From NCBI GenBank assembly GCA_031732875.1, contig JAVMKL010000250.1, positions 1 to 16,780 of the forward strand: a stretch of DNA of 16,780 nucleotides, in the 5' to 3' direction. The position numbers and the translations under genes were made by a program. The DNA is from JAVMKJ01 sp031732875 (lineage in GTDB: Bacteria; Pseudomonadota; Gammaproteobacteria; Competibacterales; Competibacteraceae). The first letter of the stretch is position 1. Each line of letters opens with the position of its first letter. Below, piece after piece: positions 1 through 7,304 of the stretch. Below the pieces are notes generated by a model. The model saw nothing but the letters and a program-made list of their open reading frames with translations. It had not been told where the DNA came from and searched no databases.

Positions 1-2
1 AG

Positions 3-110
3 CATCTGGCCGCCTACAAATGTCCCCGCGAGATCATTTTCACCGACAGCCTGCCTCGCACCGCCAACGGTAAGGTCCGACGCCGCGACTTGGCCCGGTG
101 GCGGCGGTGA
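3..110 (+). CDS. C-terminal end of an acyl-CoA synthetase / AMP-binding enzyme (partial)
   Basis: Only the last 35 codons and the stop are inside the window; the start lies upstream. The reading frame beginning at base 3 gives HLAAYKCPREIIFTDSLP followed by RTANGKVRRRDL and a short basic tail. This is the signature end of the ANL superfamily C-terminal subdomain: the 'YKxPRxIxFxDxLPRTxxGKxxRxxL' pattern, in which the lysine of the GK pair (about residue 24 of the visible part) is the catalytic lysine of the adenylation half-reaction. Members activate a carboxylic acid with ATP to an acyl-adenylate and then usually transfer it to CoA. The substrate cannot be told from this tail. It could equally be a benzoate-type, fatty-acyl or malonyl-CoA ligase. 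It is followed by about 220 bases without a gene, so it probably ends its own transcript. Confidence 0.85.
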   Translation, partial: HLAAYKCPREIIFTDSLPRTANGKVRRRDLARWRR

Positions 111-334
111 AACAGGCCTCCGATGCCAACCATCTGAAAAGATTCATCCTATCCGCCCCGGGACTGCTTCCATGTTCACCCCTTGTGGTATGCAACGATC
201 CAGCCCGTCGCCGATGACTGCCGGCCCAATACAACCCACTATGGCATTATATCGAATAACTGATGTATAAAATATCTTTTTTTAAAATAAAAAATTGTAT
301 TTTTAAGTTTTAATGATAATAATTAAGGTTAAAT
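111..334. promoter_or_regulatory. Intergenic region with AT-rich leader upstream of the Xre regulator
   Basis: No gene is visible here. The first half has ordinary base composition. From about 245 to 333 the sequence becomes strikingly AT-rich, with long A and T runs, in an otherwise GC-rich window. A TATAAA at 266-271 could serve as a -10 box for the gene at 335, but no convincing -35 box lies 16-18 bases upstream. A TAAGG at 324-328 is a suitable ribosome binding site for the ATG at 335. The AT bias suggests a promoter or a site for a nucleoid protein, but this is inference from composition only. Confidence 0.35.
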
Positions 335-580
335 ATGATCACAGCGGCCCAGTTGAAGGCGGCAAGAGCGTTGTTGGGCATGGACCAGCGAATGCTCGCG
401 GAAGCCGCTGATTTATCTCTGCCGACTATCCAGCGGATGGAAGCCAGTGACGGCAACATCCGGGGTAACGTCGATTCCCTGGTCAAGCTGATCGCCGCGC
501 TCGACGACGCCGGGGTGGAATTGATCGGTGAGGGCGCCGTCAGCGAAGGCAGCGGGCGTGGAGTCCGGTTGAAACGCTAA
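335..580 (+). CDS. Small Xre-family helix-turn-helix transcriptional regulator
   Basis: An 81-residue protein made almost entirely of a Cro/C1-type DNA-binding domain. Residues 1-16 form the first helix (MITAAQLKAARALLGM), the helix-turn-helix spans about 17-38 with the recognition helix around LPTIQRMEAS, and helices 4-5 follow to about 60. The tail (VELIGEGAVSEGSGRGVRL) resembles a family of short Xre proteins that end in a 'GVEFI...GGxGVRL' motif; its role is unknown. There is no sensor or oligomerisation domain. The ATG is preceded by TAAGG six bases upstream. The gene lies only 40 bases before the hydrogenase-4-like cluster on the same strand, so co-transcription and control of that cluster are plausible. 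No operator is proven. Confidence 0.8.
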   Translation: MITAAQLKAARALLGMDQRMLAEAADLSLPTIQRMEASDGNIRGNVDSLVKLIAALDDAGVELIGEGAVSEGSGRGVRLKR

Positions 581-587
581 ACCACCC

Positions 588-609
588 AATCGCCCCACGA
601 ATCGCCCCA
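588..609 (+). repeat. Tandem 10-bp direct repeat with 12-bp period upstream of hyfB
   Basis: AATCGCCCCA occurs at 588-597 and again at 600-609, so the two copies are offset by 12 bases, just over one helical turn. They lie in the 40-base gap between the Xre gene and the HyfB-like gene. The second copy continues into AAGTC, forming the 13-mer that has a near-match upstream of the DauA-like gene (8178-8190). This could be an operator, but two short copies can also arise by chance. Confidence 0.4.
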
Positions 610-620
610 AGTCAGAGGAA

Positions 621-2651
621 GTGAGTTTCGCTATTATGTCCCTGCCACTGCTATTAGGCTTACCGACGGTGCTGTTTGCTGTCGGCGTTTATGCGATCAC
701 GGCGTCGCGCCGGCCGGGTGGCAGCCGTCAGGTTTACAGCATCACGTTGGCCCTTTGCGTCATCCCGCTGGTGCTGGCGCTCGTGCATCTGCTGGCTGCT
801 CCCGCCCCGGCGACGCTCGCGCTGCCGCTGGGTCTGCCCTGGCTGGGCGCGCATTTTCGCCTGGACGCGCTGGCGGCGTTTTTCCTGATCGTGGTCAACT
901 TGGGTGGCGCCGTCGCCAGTCTGTTTGCCTTGGGCTACGGCCAGCACGAGCGGACGCCCGAGCGGGTGTTGCCGTTCTTCCCGGCGTTTCTGGCCGGCAT
1001 GAATCTGATCTTGCTGGCCGACGACGCTTTCTCCTTTTTATTCGCCTGGGAGTTCATGTCGCTGAGTTCGTGGGCGCTGGTCATGGCGCATCATCAAGAT
1101 CCGGCCAACGCCCGTGCCGGTTATCTGTATCTGGTCATGGCCTGCTTCGGTACTTTGGCGCTGCTGCTGGCGTTTGGCCTGCTGGCCGGCCCCGATGGCG
1201 GTTACGACTTCGCCACGATCCGCGCCGGCACGATGAGCCCCGGATTCGCGGCGCTGGTGCTGATGCTGGCGCTACTGGGCGCCGGCTCCAAGGCCGGGTT
1301 GGTGCCATTGCACGTCTGGTTGCCGCTGGCCCATCCCGCCGCGCCCAGCCACGTTTCGGCGCTGATGAGCGGGGTGATGACCAAGGTGGCGATATACGGC
1401 TTCATCCGCATCGTGTTCGACCTGCTGGGCGAGCCGGTCGTATGGTGGTGGGGTGGGGTGGTGCTCGCTCTGGGTGGCATCACCGCCGTGCTGGGCGTGC
1501 TGTACGCGCTGATGCAGCACGATTTGAAACGGCTGCTCGCCTATCACACGGTGGAGAACATCGGCATCATCTTCATCGGCCTGGGGTTGGCGCTGGCCTT
1601 TCAGGCGAATCAAATGTACGCCAGCGCCGCGCTGGCGCTGACCGCCGCGCTGTTTCACGTCCTCAATCACTCGCTGTTCAAAAGCCTGCTGTTCCTCGGC
1701 GCCGGCGCGGTGTTGACCGCCACCGGCGAGCGCGACATGGAACGGCTGGGCGGTTTGATCCACCCGATGCCGTGGACCGCGCTGGCATTTCTGATCGGCT
1801 CGGCGGCGATTTCGGCGTTGCCGCCGCTCAACGGCTTCGTCTCCGAATGGCTGACCTTTCAGGCCATCCTGATCAGCCCGGAACTGCCGCAATGGCTGCT
1901 CAAGTTCCTGGTGCCGGCGGTCGGCGCGCTGCTGGCCTTGTCCGCCGCGCTCGCCGCTACCTGCTTCGTCAAGGCGTTCGGTATCACTTTTCTGGGGCGA
2001 CCGCGTTCGCCTGCCGCCGCTACAGCGCGGGAGACGGACCGTTACTCGCTGACGGCCATGTTCGTTTTGGCTGGATTGTGCCTGCTGGCCGGGATTTTAC
2101 CTGGATTGGTGGTGGACGGCCTGGCCCCGGTGGTGGGTCTGCTCAACGGCAGCGCCCGGCTGATCCCCCAGCACCATCAGCCCTGGCTGACGCTGGTGCC
2201 GGTGGTGGATGTGAAAAGCACCTACAACGGCCTGTTGGTGATGCTGTTCATGGTGCTGTCGGGAACCTTCGCCGCTTTTCTGATCCACCGGCTGGCCTCC
2301 AACGCAGCGCGGCGCGGTCCAGCCTGGGACTGCGGTTTTCCCGATGCCAATCCTGCCTTCCAGTACACCGCCGGCAGCTTCGCCCAGCCGATCCGCCGGG
2401 TGTTCGGCAGCGTGGTGTTTCAGGCTCGCGAGCGGGTGACGATGCCGCCGCCCGGCGACTTGCGGCCGGCGCGGCTCAAGGTCGAATTGCACGATCCGGT
2501 CTGGGAGCGCGGCTACGCTCCGATCGCCAATGCCGTAGTGGCGGTCTCAAGCCGCTTCAACTACTTGCAATACCTCACCATCCGCCGTTACCTGAGTCTG
2601 GTGTTCGGCGCGCTGGTGTTGCTGTTGCTGGGGATGGCCCTATGGCGCTGA
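621..2651 (+). CDS. hyfB: HyfB-like antiporter-type subunit of a hydrogenase-4-related (Ehr) membrane complex
   Basis: A 676-residue polytopic membrane protein of the NuoL/NuoM/NuoN (Mrp antiporter-like) family, close to E. coli HyfB in size. It should form an ion-translocating channel in the inner membrane. The family's key charged residues are visible: Glu144 in FAWEFMSL, Lys224 in GAGSKAGLVPLHVWLP, His231, His238 and Lys255 in GVMTKVAIYG. The C-terminal part (WDCGFPDANPAFQYTAGSF, then a soluble stretch and a last membrane helix) is typical of HyfB rather than NuoL. The start is uncertain: the GTG at 621 has AGAGG only two bases upstream, while the ATG at 636 has it 17 bases upstream. The next gene starts inside its last ten bases, so translation is probably coupled. 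Confidence 0.9.
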   Translation: MSFAIMSLPLLLGLPTVLFAVGVYAITASRRPGGSRQVYSITLALCVIPLVLALVHLLAAPAPATLALPLGLPWLGAHFRLDALAAFFLIVVNLGGAVASLFALGYGQHERTPERVLPFFPAFLAGMNLILLADDAFSFLFAWEFMSLSSWALVMAHHQDPANARAGYLYLVMACFGTLALLLAFGLLAGPDGGYDFATIRAGTMSPGFAALVLMLALLGAGSKAGLVPLHVWLPLAHPAAPSHVSALMSGVMTKVAIYGFIRIVFDLLGEPVVWWWGGVVLALGGITAVLGVLYALMQHDLKRLLAYHTVENIGIIFIGLGLALAFQANQMYASAALALTAALFHVLNHSLFKSLLFLGAGAVLTATGERDMERLGGLIHPMPWTALAFLIGSAAISALPPLNGFVSEWLTFQAILISPELPQWLLKFLVPAVGALLALSAALAATCFVKAFGITFLGRPRSPAAATARETDRYSLTAMFVLAGLCLLAGILPGLVVDGLAPVVGLLNGSARLIPQHHQPWLTLVPVVDVKSTYNGLLVMLFMVLSGTFAAFLIHRLASNAARRGPAWDCGFPDANPAFQYTAGSFAQPIRRVFGSVVFQARERVTMPPPGDLRPARLKVELHDPVWERGYAPIANAVVAVSSRFNYLQYLTIRRYLSLVFGALVLLLLGMALWR

Positions 2652-3598
2652 TCGCCGACTATCTGGTGCAGGGTTGCCAAATGCTGTTGATCTTGCTGCT
2701 GGCGCCGCTGCTCACTGGTTGGGTCCGCACGCTCAAGGCGCGGTTGCTGCGCCGGCGCGGTCCGTCGGTGCTGCAACCCTACCGCGACCTGTCCAAGCTG
2801 TTGCGCAAGGAAGTGGTGCTGGCCGATTCCGCCTCCTGGCTGTTTCGGGTGGCGCCCTATCTGATCTTCGCTGCCCTGTGGGTGGCAGCGTCGCTGGTAC
2901 CGACCTTCGCCAGCGGCTTGCTGTTCAGTTGGACGGCGGATTTGATTGCCATCGTCGCCCTGCTCGGTACTGCCCGCTTTTTTCTGGCGCTGGCCGGCCT
3001 CGACGTCGGTACCAGTTTCGGCGGCATCGGCTCCAGCCGCGAGATGATGATCGCCTCGCTGGCCGAACCGGCCATGTTAATGATGGTGTTCACCCTGTCG
3101 CTGCTGGCCGGCACCACCGAACTGTCCTCGGTAGCCCGGTTCATGCTGACCGCCGAGGTCGGCCTGCGTGTATCGCTGGCGTTGGCCCTGCTCGCCCTGG
3201 TCATGGTAGCGATCGCCGAGAATGCCCGCATCCCGGTGGATAATCCAGCCACGCACCTGGAGTTGACCATGGTGCATGAGGCGATGGTGCTGGAATACTC
3301 CGGCCGCCATCTGGCGTTGATCGAACTGGGCGCTTCGCTCAAGCTGGTGCTGTATTTATCGCTGCTGGGGTGTATTTTCGCGCCTTGGGGCATGGCGACC
3401 GCCGGGGCGGGGCCGACCGCCTATCTCGGTGGCGCGGTGATCTATGTGGCCAAACTGGCGTTCGGCGGTGCCCTGCTGGCGCTGTTCGAGACCAGCATCG
3501 CCAAGATGCGGGTGTTCCGCGTCGATCAATTCCTGGGAGCGGCGCTGATGCTGGGTTTGCTCGGCACTCTGTTGCTCTTCGTGTCGCGGAGTCTGTGA
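2642..3598 (+). CDS. hyfC: HyfC-like (NuoH family) membrane subunit
   Basis: A 318-residue membrane protein of the NuoH/HyfC/HycD family, the subunit that links the peripheral redox arm to the ion-translocating membrane arm. E. coli HyfC is 315 residues. Family signatures are clear: RRRGPSVLQPYRDLSKLLRK near residues 37-56, TSFGGIGSSREMMIASLAEP around the middle, and ENARIPVDNPATHLELTMVH followed by EAMVLEYSGRHLALIELG. These carry the conserved acidic and arginine residues of the quinone-chamber-like cavity in complex I. The ATG at 2642 lies within the end of the HyfB gene (overlap of ten bases). The same frame stays open upstream to about 755, but that extension is a shadow of HyfB. The stop shares one base with the start of the next gene. 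Confidence 0.93.
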   Translation: MALIADYLVQGCQMLLILLLAPLLTGWVRTLKARLLRRRGPSVLQPYRDLSKLLRKEVVLADSASWLFRVAPYLIFAALWVAASLVPTFASGLLFSWTADLIAIVALLGTARFFLALAGLDVGTSFGGIGSSREMMIASLAEPAMLMMVFTLSLLAGTTELSSVARFMLTAEVGLRVSLALALLALVMVAIAENARIPVDNPATHLELTMVHEAMVLEYSGRHLALIELGASLKLVLYLSLLGCIFAPWGMATAGAGPTAYLGGAVIYVAKLAFGGALLALFETSIAKMRVFRVDQFLGAALMLGLLGTLLLFVSRSL

Positions 3599-4263
3599 TG
3601 CACGGACTGGCCTTCGATATCGCCCATTTTCTGGCGGGCGGCATGGTGGTGGCGAGCTTCCTGTTGCTGTATCAGGATCGTCTGTCCGCGCTGATCAACG
3701 TTTTTGCCCTACACTCGCTGGTGCTGGTGTTGGCGGTCGGCTGGCAAGCGTACATCCAGGAAGCTCACCATCTCTACGTCACGGCGGGGATCGCGCTGGT
3801 TTTCAAAGCGATCATCATCCCGACCGCGCTGCACCATATCATCCGGCGGCTCGGCATTCATCGCACCCTGGAAGTGGTGGGAGGCGTGGGTCGAGACATG
3901 CTGGCCGGCACGGCGCTGGTGGCGCTGGCGATTCTGGTGATGCTGCCGGTGACGGCGGGGGCCGACGCGCTGGCGCGGGAAGATCTGGCGTTCGCGCTGG
4001 CGGTGCTGTTATTGGGACTGCTGTTGATGGTGATCCGCCAAAACGCGGTGAGCCTGGTGATCGGCTTCATGTCGCTGGAGAACGGGTTGGTGCTGGCCGC
4101 CGCCGGGGCGCGCGGCATGCCGCTGGCGGTGGAGATCAGCATCGCCTTCTCGGTCTTGATCGCGCTGATCGTGATCGGCGTTTTCCTGTTCCGTATCCGG
4201 GAACGTTTCGACAGCGTGGACATGCAGGCGATGGATACCTTTCGAGAGGGACGGCGGCGATGA
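3598..4263 (+). CDS. hyfE: HyfE-like (NuoK-related) membrane subunit
   Basis: A 221-residue hydrophobic protein matching HyfE (E. coli about 216 residues). The N-terminal half has several membrane helices (FLAGGMVVASFLLLYQ onward). The C-terminal half resembles NuoK, with NAVSLVIGFMSLENGLVLAA carrying the conserved membrane glutamate. It ends in a charged, arginine-rich tail. In this family the subunit sits between the HyfC/NuoH unit and the antiporter-like units and helps form the ion path. The ATG at 3598 overlaps the HyfC stop by one base, and the stop overlaps the next start as ATGA. The frame is open upstream of 3598 but that part reads as a shadow of HyfC. Confidence 0.9.
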   Translation: MHGLAFDIAHFLAGGMVVASFLLLYQDRLSALINVFALHSLVLVLAVGWQAYIQEAHHLYVTAGIALVFKAIIIPTALHHIIRRLGIHRTLEVVGGVGRDMLAGTALVALAILVMLPVTAGADALAREDLAFALAVLLLGLLLMVIRQNAVSLVIGFMSLENGLVLAAAGARGMPLAVEISIAFSVLIALIVIGVFLFRIRERFDSVDMQAMDTFREGRRR

Positions 4264-5711
4264 ACGATGTGGGCTTTCTGGCGGTGACCGCGCTGCTGGT
4301 CGTCCCGGCCGGCGCCGCGTTGCTGCTGGTGTTGCTGTCCGGCTACCGGCTCGGCGCCCGGCTGAACGTCGGCGCGGCCTTGGCGAGCTTGCTGGCCGCC
4401 GTCACCCTGTTCGGGGTGCGGCCGGAAGCCAACTTCTACCTGCGGGTGGACGATTTCAACATCTATCTGATCGTGCTGAACAGCTTGGTCAGTTTCACCA
4501 CCAGCCTGTTCAGCGCCAGCTACATCGCCCACGAACTGGAAACCGGCCGGCTGACTCCGGCGTATCTGCGCTTCTATCACGCCATGTATCAGGCGCTGCT
4601 GTTCGCCATGAATCTGGCGCTGCTGGCCAATAATATCGGACTGTTGTGGGTGGCCATCGAACTGGCGACGCTGATCACGGTGCTGATGGTCGGTCTCTAC
4701 CGGACTCGCGCCGCGCTGGAGGCGGCCTGGAAGTATTTCATCCTGGGCAGCCTCGGCATCGCCCTGGCGCTGTTTGGTACCATCCTGGTGTACCTGGCGG
4801 CGCAGCCGGTGATCGGGCAGGGGTTGCCGGCCATGGCCTGGGATCGGCTGCTCGACCATGCCAAAGCCTTCGATCCGGCGCTGCTGAATCTGGCGTTTGT
4901 TTTTCTGCTGCTCGGTTACGGCACCAAGGCCGGCCTGGTGCCGCTGCACGCCTGGTTGCCCGACGCCCACGCCGAAGGTCCCACGCCGATCTCGGCGGTG
5001 TTGTCCGGCCTGCTGCTGAACGTCGCGCTGTACGCGGTGCTGCGGTTCAAAATGCTGATGAGCGCCAATCCGTCCGCCTTGGCGCCAGGTCCGCTGATGA
5101 TCGGTTTGGGGTTGTTGTCCCTGCTGTTCGCCGGACTGATGTTATATCGCCGAGGCGACATCAAGCGGTTGTTCGCCTACTCCTCCATCGAGCACATGGG
5201 CATCATCACTTTTGCCTTCGGCATGGGTGGGCCGCTGGCCAATTTCGCTGGGCTGCTGCACATGACGATGCACAGTCTGACCAAATCGGCGATTTTCTTC
5301 GCCGTGGGCCATATCTCCCAAGTCAAGGGCACCCAGCGGATTTCCACCATTCGCGGCTTGACCGTCACCCATCCGGCGCTCGGCTGGGGATTGGTGGCCG
5401 GCGTGATCGCCATCGCCGGAATGCCTCCGTTCGGCGTTTTTACGAGCGAGTTTTTGGTGGTCAGTTCCACCTTCGCCCGCCAACCGCTGCTGGCGTTGCC
5501 GCTGGTGCTGGGGTTGCTGCTGGCGTTCGGGACGCTGTTGTGGCGGCTGAATGGAATGGCGTTCGGCAAACCGGACAGCGGTCCCGCCGCGCCGGTGCAA
5601 GCCAGCATCCTGCCGATGCTGGCGCATCTGGCGCTGGTGTTCGTGGCGGGAATCTGGCTGCCGGGACCGCTGGTTGCTTGGTTCCGCAACGTCGCGGTAT
5701 TGCTGGGCTGA
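4260..5711 (+). CDS. hyfF: HyfF-like (NuoN/NuoM family) antiporter-type subunit
   Basis: A 483-residue polytopic membrane protein of the antiporter-like family, the second such subunit in the cluster. E. coli HyfF is somewhat longer (526 residues). Channel residues are present: Glu134 in WVAIELATLITVL, Lys223 and His230 in GTKAGLVPLHAWLPDAHAEG, and a later lysine in SLTKSAIFFAVGH. HyfD, the third antiporter-like subunit of E. coli hydrogenase-4, is absent, so this complex has two antiporter-type modules. The ATG overlaps the HyfE stop by four bases (ATGA), which indicates translational coupling. Ten bases separate its stop from the HyfG start. Confidence 0.92.
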   Translation: MNDVGFLAVTALLVVPAGAALLLVLLSGYRLGARLNVGAALASLLAAVTLFGVRPEANFYLRVDDFNIYLIVLNSLVSFTTSLFSASYIAHELETGRLTPAYLRFYHAMYQALLFAMNLALLANNIGLLWVAIELATLITVLMVGLYRTRAALEAAWKYFILGSLGIALALFGTILVYLAAQPVIGQGLPAMAWDRLLDHAKAFDPALLNLAFVFLLLGYGTKAGLVPLHAWLPDAHAEGPTPISAVLSGLLLNVALYAVLRFKMLMSANPSALAPGPLMIGLGLLSLLFAGLMLYRRGDIKRLFAYSSIEHMGIITFAFGMGGPLANFAGLLHMTMHSLTKSAIFFAVGHISQVKGTQRISTIRGLTVTHPALGWGLVAGVIAIAGMPPFGVFTSEFLVVSSTFARQPLLALPLVLGLLLAFGTLLWRLNGMAFGKPDSGPAAPVQASILPMLAHLALVFVAGIWLPGPLVAWFRNVAVLLG

Positions 5712-5721
5712 GGGTGAAGGG

Positions 5722-7293
5722 ATGAATGCTGCTCCTGATTTACGGGTGCTGCTCGACGCCGGCCAGCCGGTCGCTGGCCATCGCCCCTTGCCGCGAGTTG
5801 TGGTGAACACCGAAATTTGGAATACCCTGCTTGCGGGGCTGGCTGATGGCGCCTGGACTTTGCTCGGATTGTGGGGCGAAGCCGGGATGGTGCATCTGGC
5901 GGTACGCGAGGCCCCAATAAATCCCCCCGGCGCTTCGCATCTCCCCCCTTTGACAAAGGGGGGTTGGGGGGGATTTTTTGTCGCCAGCCTGCCGTGTCCC
6001 GACGGGCAATTTCCCTCCGTCGGCCGCCTGCACTCGCCGGCGCAGCGCTTGGAGCGCACGATTGTTGATTTGGTGGGTTTGCAGCCGGTCGATGCACCCG
6101 ATACGCGCCCCTGGCTGGATCATGGCCGCTGGCCGGTCTCGTACCCACTCGGCGCGGCAACACCACGCATCGAACCATCGCCGTCGTACCCCTTTCTGTC
6201 GGCGGAAGGCGAAAGCCTGCATCAGATTCCGGTGGGACCGGTTCACGCCGGCATCATCGAACCCGGCCATTTCCGTTTTACCGCCAACGGCGAGGCGGTG
6301 GTGCGGCTGGAAGAACGGCTGGGCTATGTCCACAAGGGCATCGAGAGCCTGTTGACCAGCGCGTCGCTGGAACGGGCGGCGCGGCTGGTGGGACGGGTGT
6401 CGGGCGACAGCACCGTGGCCTACGCGCTGGCGTTCGCCCGCGCCGTCGAAGCCGCGACCGAGACGGATGTGCCGGCTCGCGCCCATTGGCTGCGGGCGTT
6501 GATGGCCGAACTGGAGCGGCTGGCCAATCATTGCGGCGATATCGGCGCGATCTGTAACGACGCAGCTTTTGCCTTGATGCACGCCTATTGCGCGGTGTTG
6601 CGCGAGCGGGTACTACGCGCCAGTGCCACCTGTTTCGGCCATCGCCTGTTGATGGATTGCGTGATTCCCGGCGGGGTAGTGGCAGACCTGTCAGCGGACG
6701 GCAGCAAAATCTTGCGGATGTTGATCGCCGAGTTCCACCGCCAGTTTCCGCCGCTGGTCGATCTGTACGACAACACCGCCTCGCTGCAGGACCGCACCGT
6801 GGGTACCGGCTTTGTCCGGCCGGCCTTGATCGGGCAGTTTGGCTGCGGTGGCGTCATCGGCCGGGCCGGAGGCCGGGCGTTCGACGCGCGCCGCGCGGTG
6901 TCTTATCCGCCCTACGAACAACTGGAGTTCGAGGTACCGATGCGGACCGACAGCGACGTCAACGCCCGTGTGTGGCTGCGCGTCCGCGAGGTGGAACAGA
7001 GCTTGAGATTGATCGAGCAAATACTGGAGCGATTGCCCTCGGGTCCCGTGCGCGGGGAGTTGAACCGTTCCGGTCAGCCCTGCGAAGGCATGGCGCTGGT
7101 CGAGGGTTTTCGCGGCGACGTGCTGGTCTGGCTGCGGCTGGCCGCCGACGGCACGGTGGCGCGCTGCCATCCGCGCGATCCGTCCTGGTTCCAGTGGCCA
7201 TTGCTGGAAGCCGCCATCGAAAACAACATCGTGGCGGATTTTCCCCTCTGCAATAAATCGTTCAACTGCTCGTATTCTGGCCACGATCTCTAA
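5722..7293 (+). CDS. hyfG: HyfG-like large subunit (NuoC-NuoD fusion type) lacking the [NiFe] ligands, with in-frame repeat insertion
   Basis: A 523-residue protein: a NuoC-like N-terminal domain (about 1-150) fused to a NuoD/hydrogenase large-subunit-like domain (about 165-523). The domain link carries GPVHAGIIEPGHFRF (172-186), and ERLGYVHKGIESLL (198-211) is the conserved loop with His204. Nickel sites are missing: RVSGDS (225-230) stands where RxCGxC would be, with Ser227 and Ser230 in place of cysteines. The protein ends DFPLCNKSFNCSYSGHDL instead of DPCxxC. It is therefore not a functional [NiFe] hydrogenase as far as can be seen. It also lacks the RxDYxS-like motif of complex I that carries the quinone tyrosine. 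The 58-bp palindromic repeat at 5919-5976 adds residues of about 66-85, at what looks like a hairpin turn between VHLAVRE and VASLPCPDGQFPS. The ATG at 5722 follows AGGGTGAAGGG; the open frame upstream to 5551 is a shadow of HyfF. The symbol reflects homology, not activity. Confidence 0.9.
   Translation: MNAAPDLRVLLDAGQPVAGHRPLPRVVVNTEIWNTLLAGLADGAWTLLGLWGEAGMVHLAVREAPINPPGASHLPPLTKGGWGGFFVASLPCPDGQFPSVGRLHSPAQRLERTIVDLVGLQPVDAPDTRPWLDHGRWPVSYPLGAATPRIEPSPSYPFLSAEGESLHQIPVGPVHAGIIEPGHFRFTANGEAVVRLEERLGYVHKGIESLLTSASLERAARLVGRVSGDSTVAYALAFARAVEAATETDVPARAHWLRALMAELERLANHCGDIGAICNDAAFALMHAYCAVLRERVLRASATCFGHRLLMDCVIPGGVVADLSADGSKILRMLIAEFHRQFPPLVDLYDNTASLQDRTVGTGFVRPALIGQFGCGGVIGRAGGRAFDARRAVSYPPYEQLEFEVPMRTDSDVNARVWLRVREVEQSLRLIEQILERLPSGPVRGELNRSGQPCEGMALVEGFRGDVLVWLRLAADGTVARCHPRDPSWFQWPLLEAAIENNIVADFPLCNKSFNCSYSGHDL
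5919..5976. repeat. 58-bp palindromic repeat element inserted in frame in the HyfG-like gene
   Basis: Two nested inverted repeats are visible. The outer arms are AAATCCCCCC (5919-5928) and GGGGGGATTT (5967-5976), a perfect 10-base match. The inner arms are CCCCCCTTT (5943-5951) and AAAGGGGGG (5955-5963), a perfect 9-base match with loop GAC. The short T run after the outer arm (to 5979) gives the whole a terminator-like look. Translated in the gene's frame it reads NPPGASHLPPLTKGGWGGFF, with no stop. The composition is unlike the surrounding coding sequence. From memory, C6TTTGACAAAG6-type palindromes are widespread dispersed repeats in several gammaproteobacterial genomes; only one copy is in this window, so dispersal cannot be shown here. 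Confidence 0.85.
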
Positions 7294-7304
7294 GCGATAC
7301 CGCC

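Noticed and set aside
755..2641. Very long plus-strand open frame upstream of the HyfC start, giving a 947-residue reading if joined
   Set aside because: The sequence before residue MALIADYL is arginine- and glycine-rich with no family resemblance and lies over the clear HyfB frame; it is a GC-rich shadow frame.
3858..4970. 370-residue minus-strand open frame across the HyfE/HyfF genes
   Set aside because: Glutamine-, arginine- and histidine-rich low-complexity reading antisense to well-recognised membrane proteins; typical shadow.
5551..5721. Upstream extension of the HyfG-like frame
   Set aside because: Overlaps the end of the HyfF gene in another frame with arginine/tryptophan-rich nonsense; the ATG at 5722 has a ribosome binding site and a sensible N-terminus.
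5919..5976. CRISPR unit or ordinary operon-end terminator
   Set aside because: There is one copy only with no spacers, and it lies inside an uninterrupted reading frame rather than at a gene end.
5722..7293. A functional [NiFe] hydrogenase large subunit
   Set aside because: RxCGxC is replaced by RVSGDS and DPCxxC is missing, so the nickel ligands are absent.
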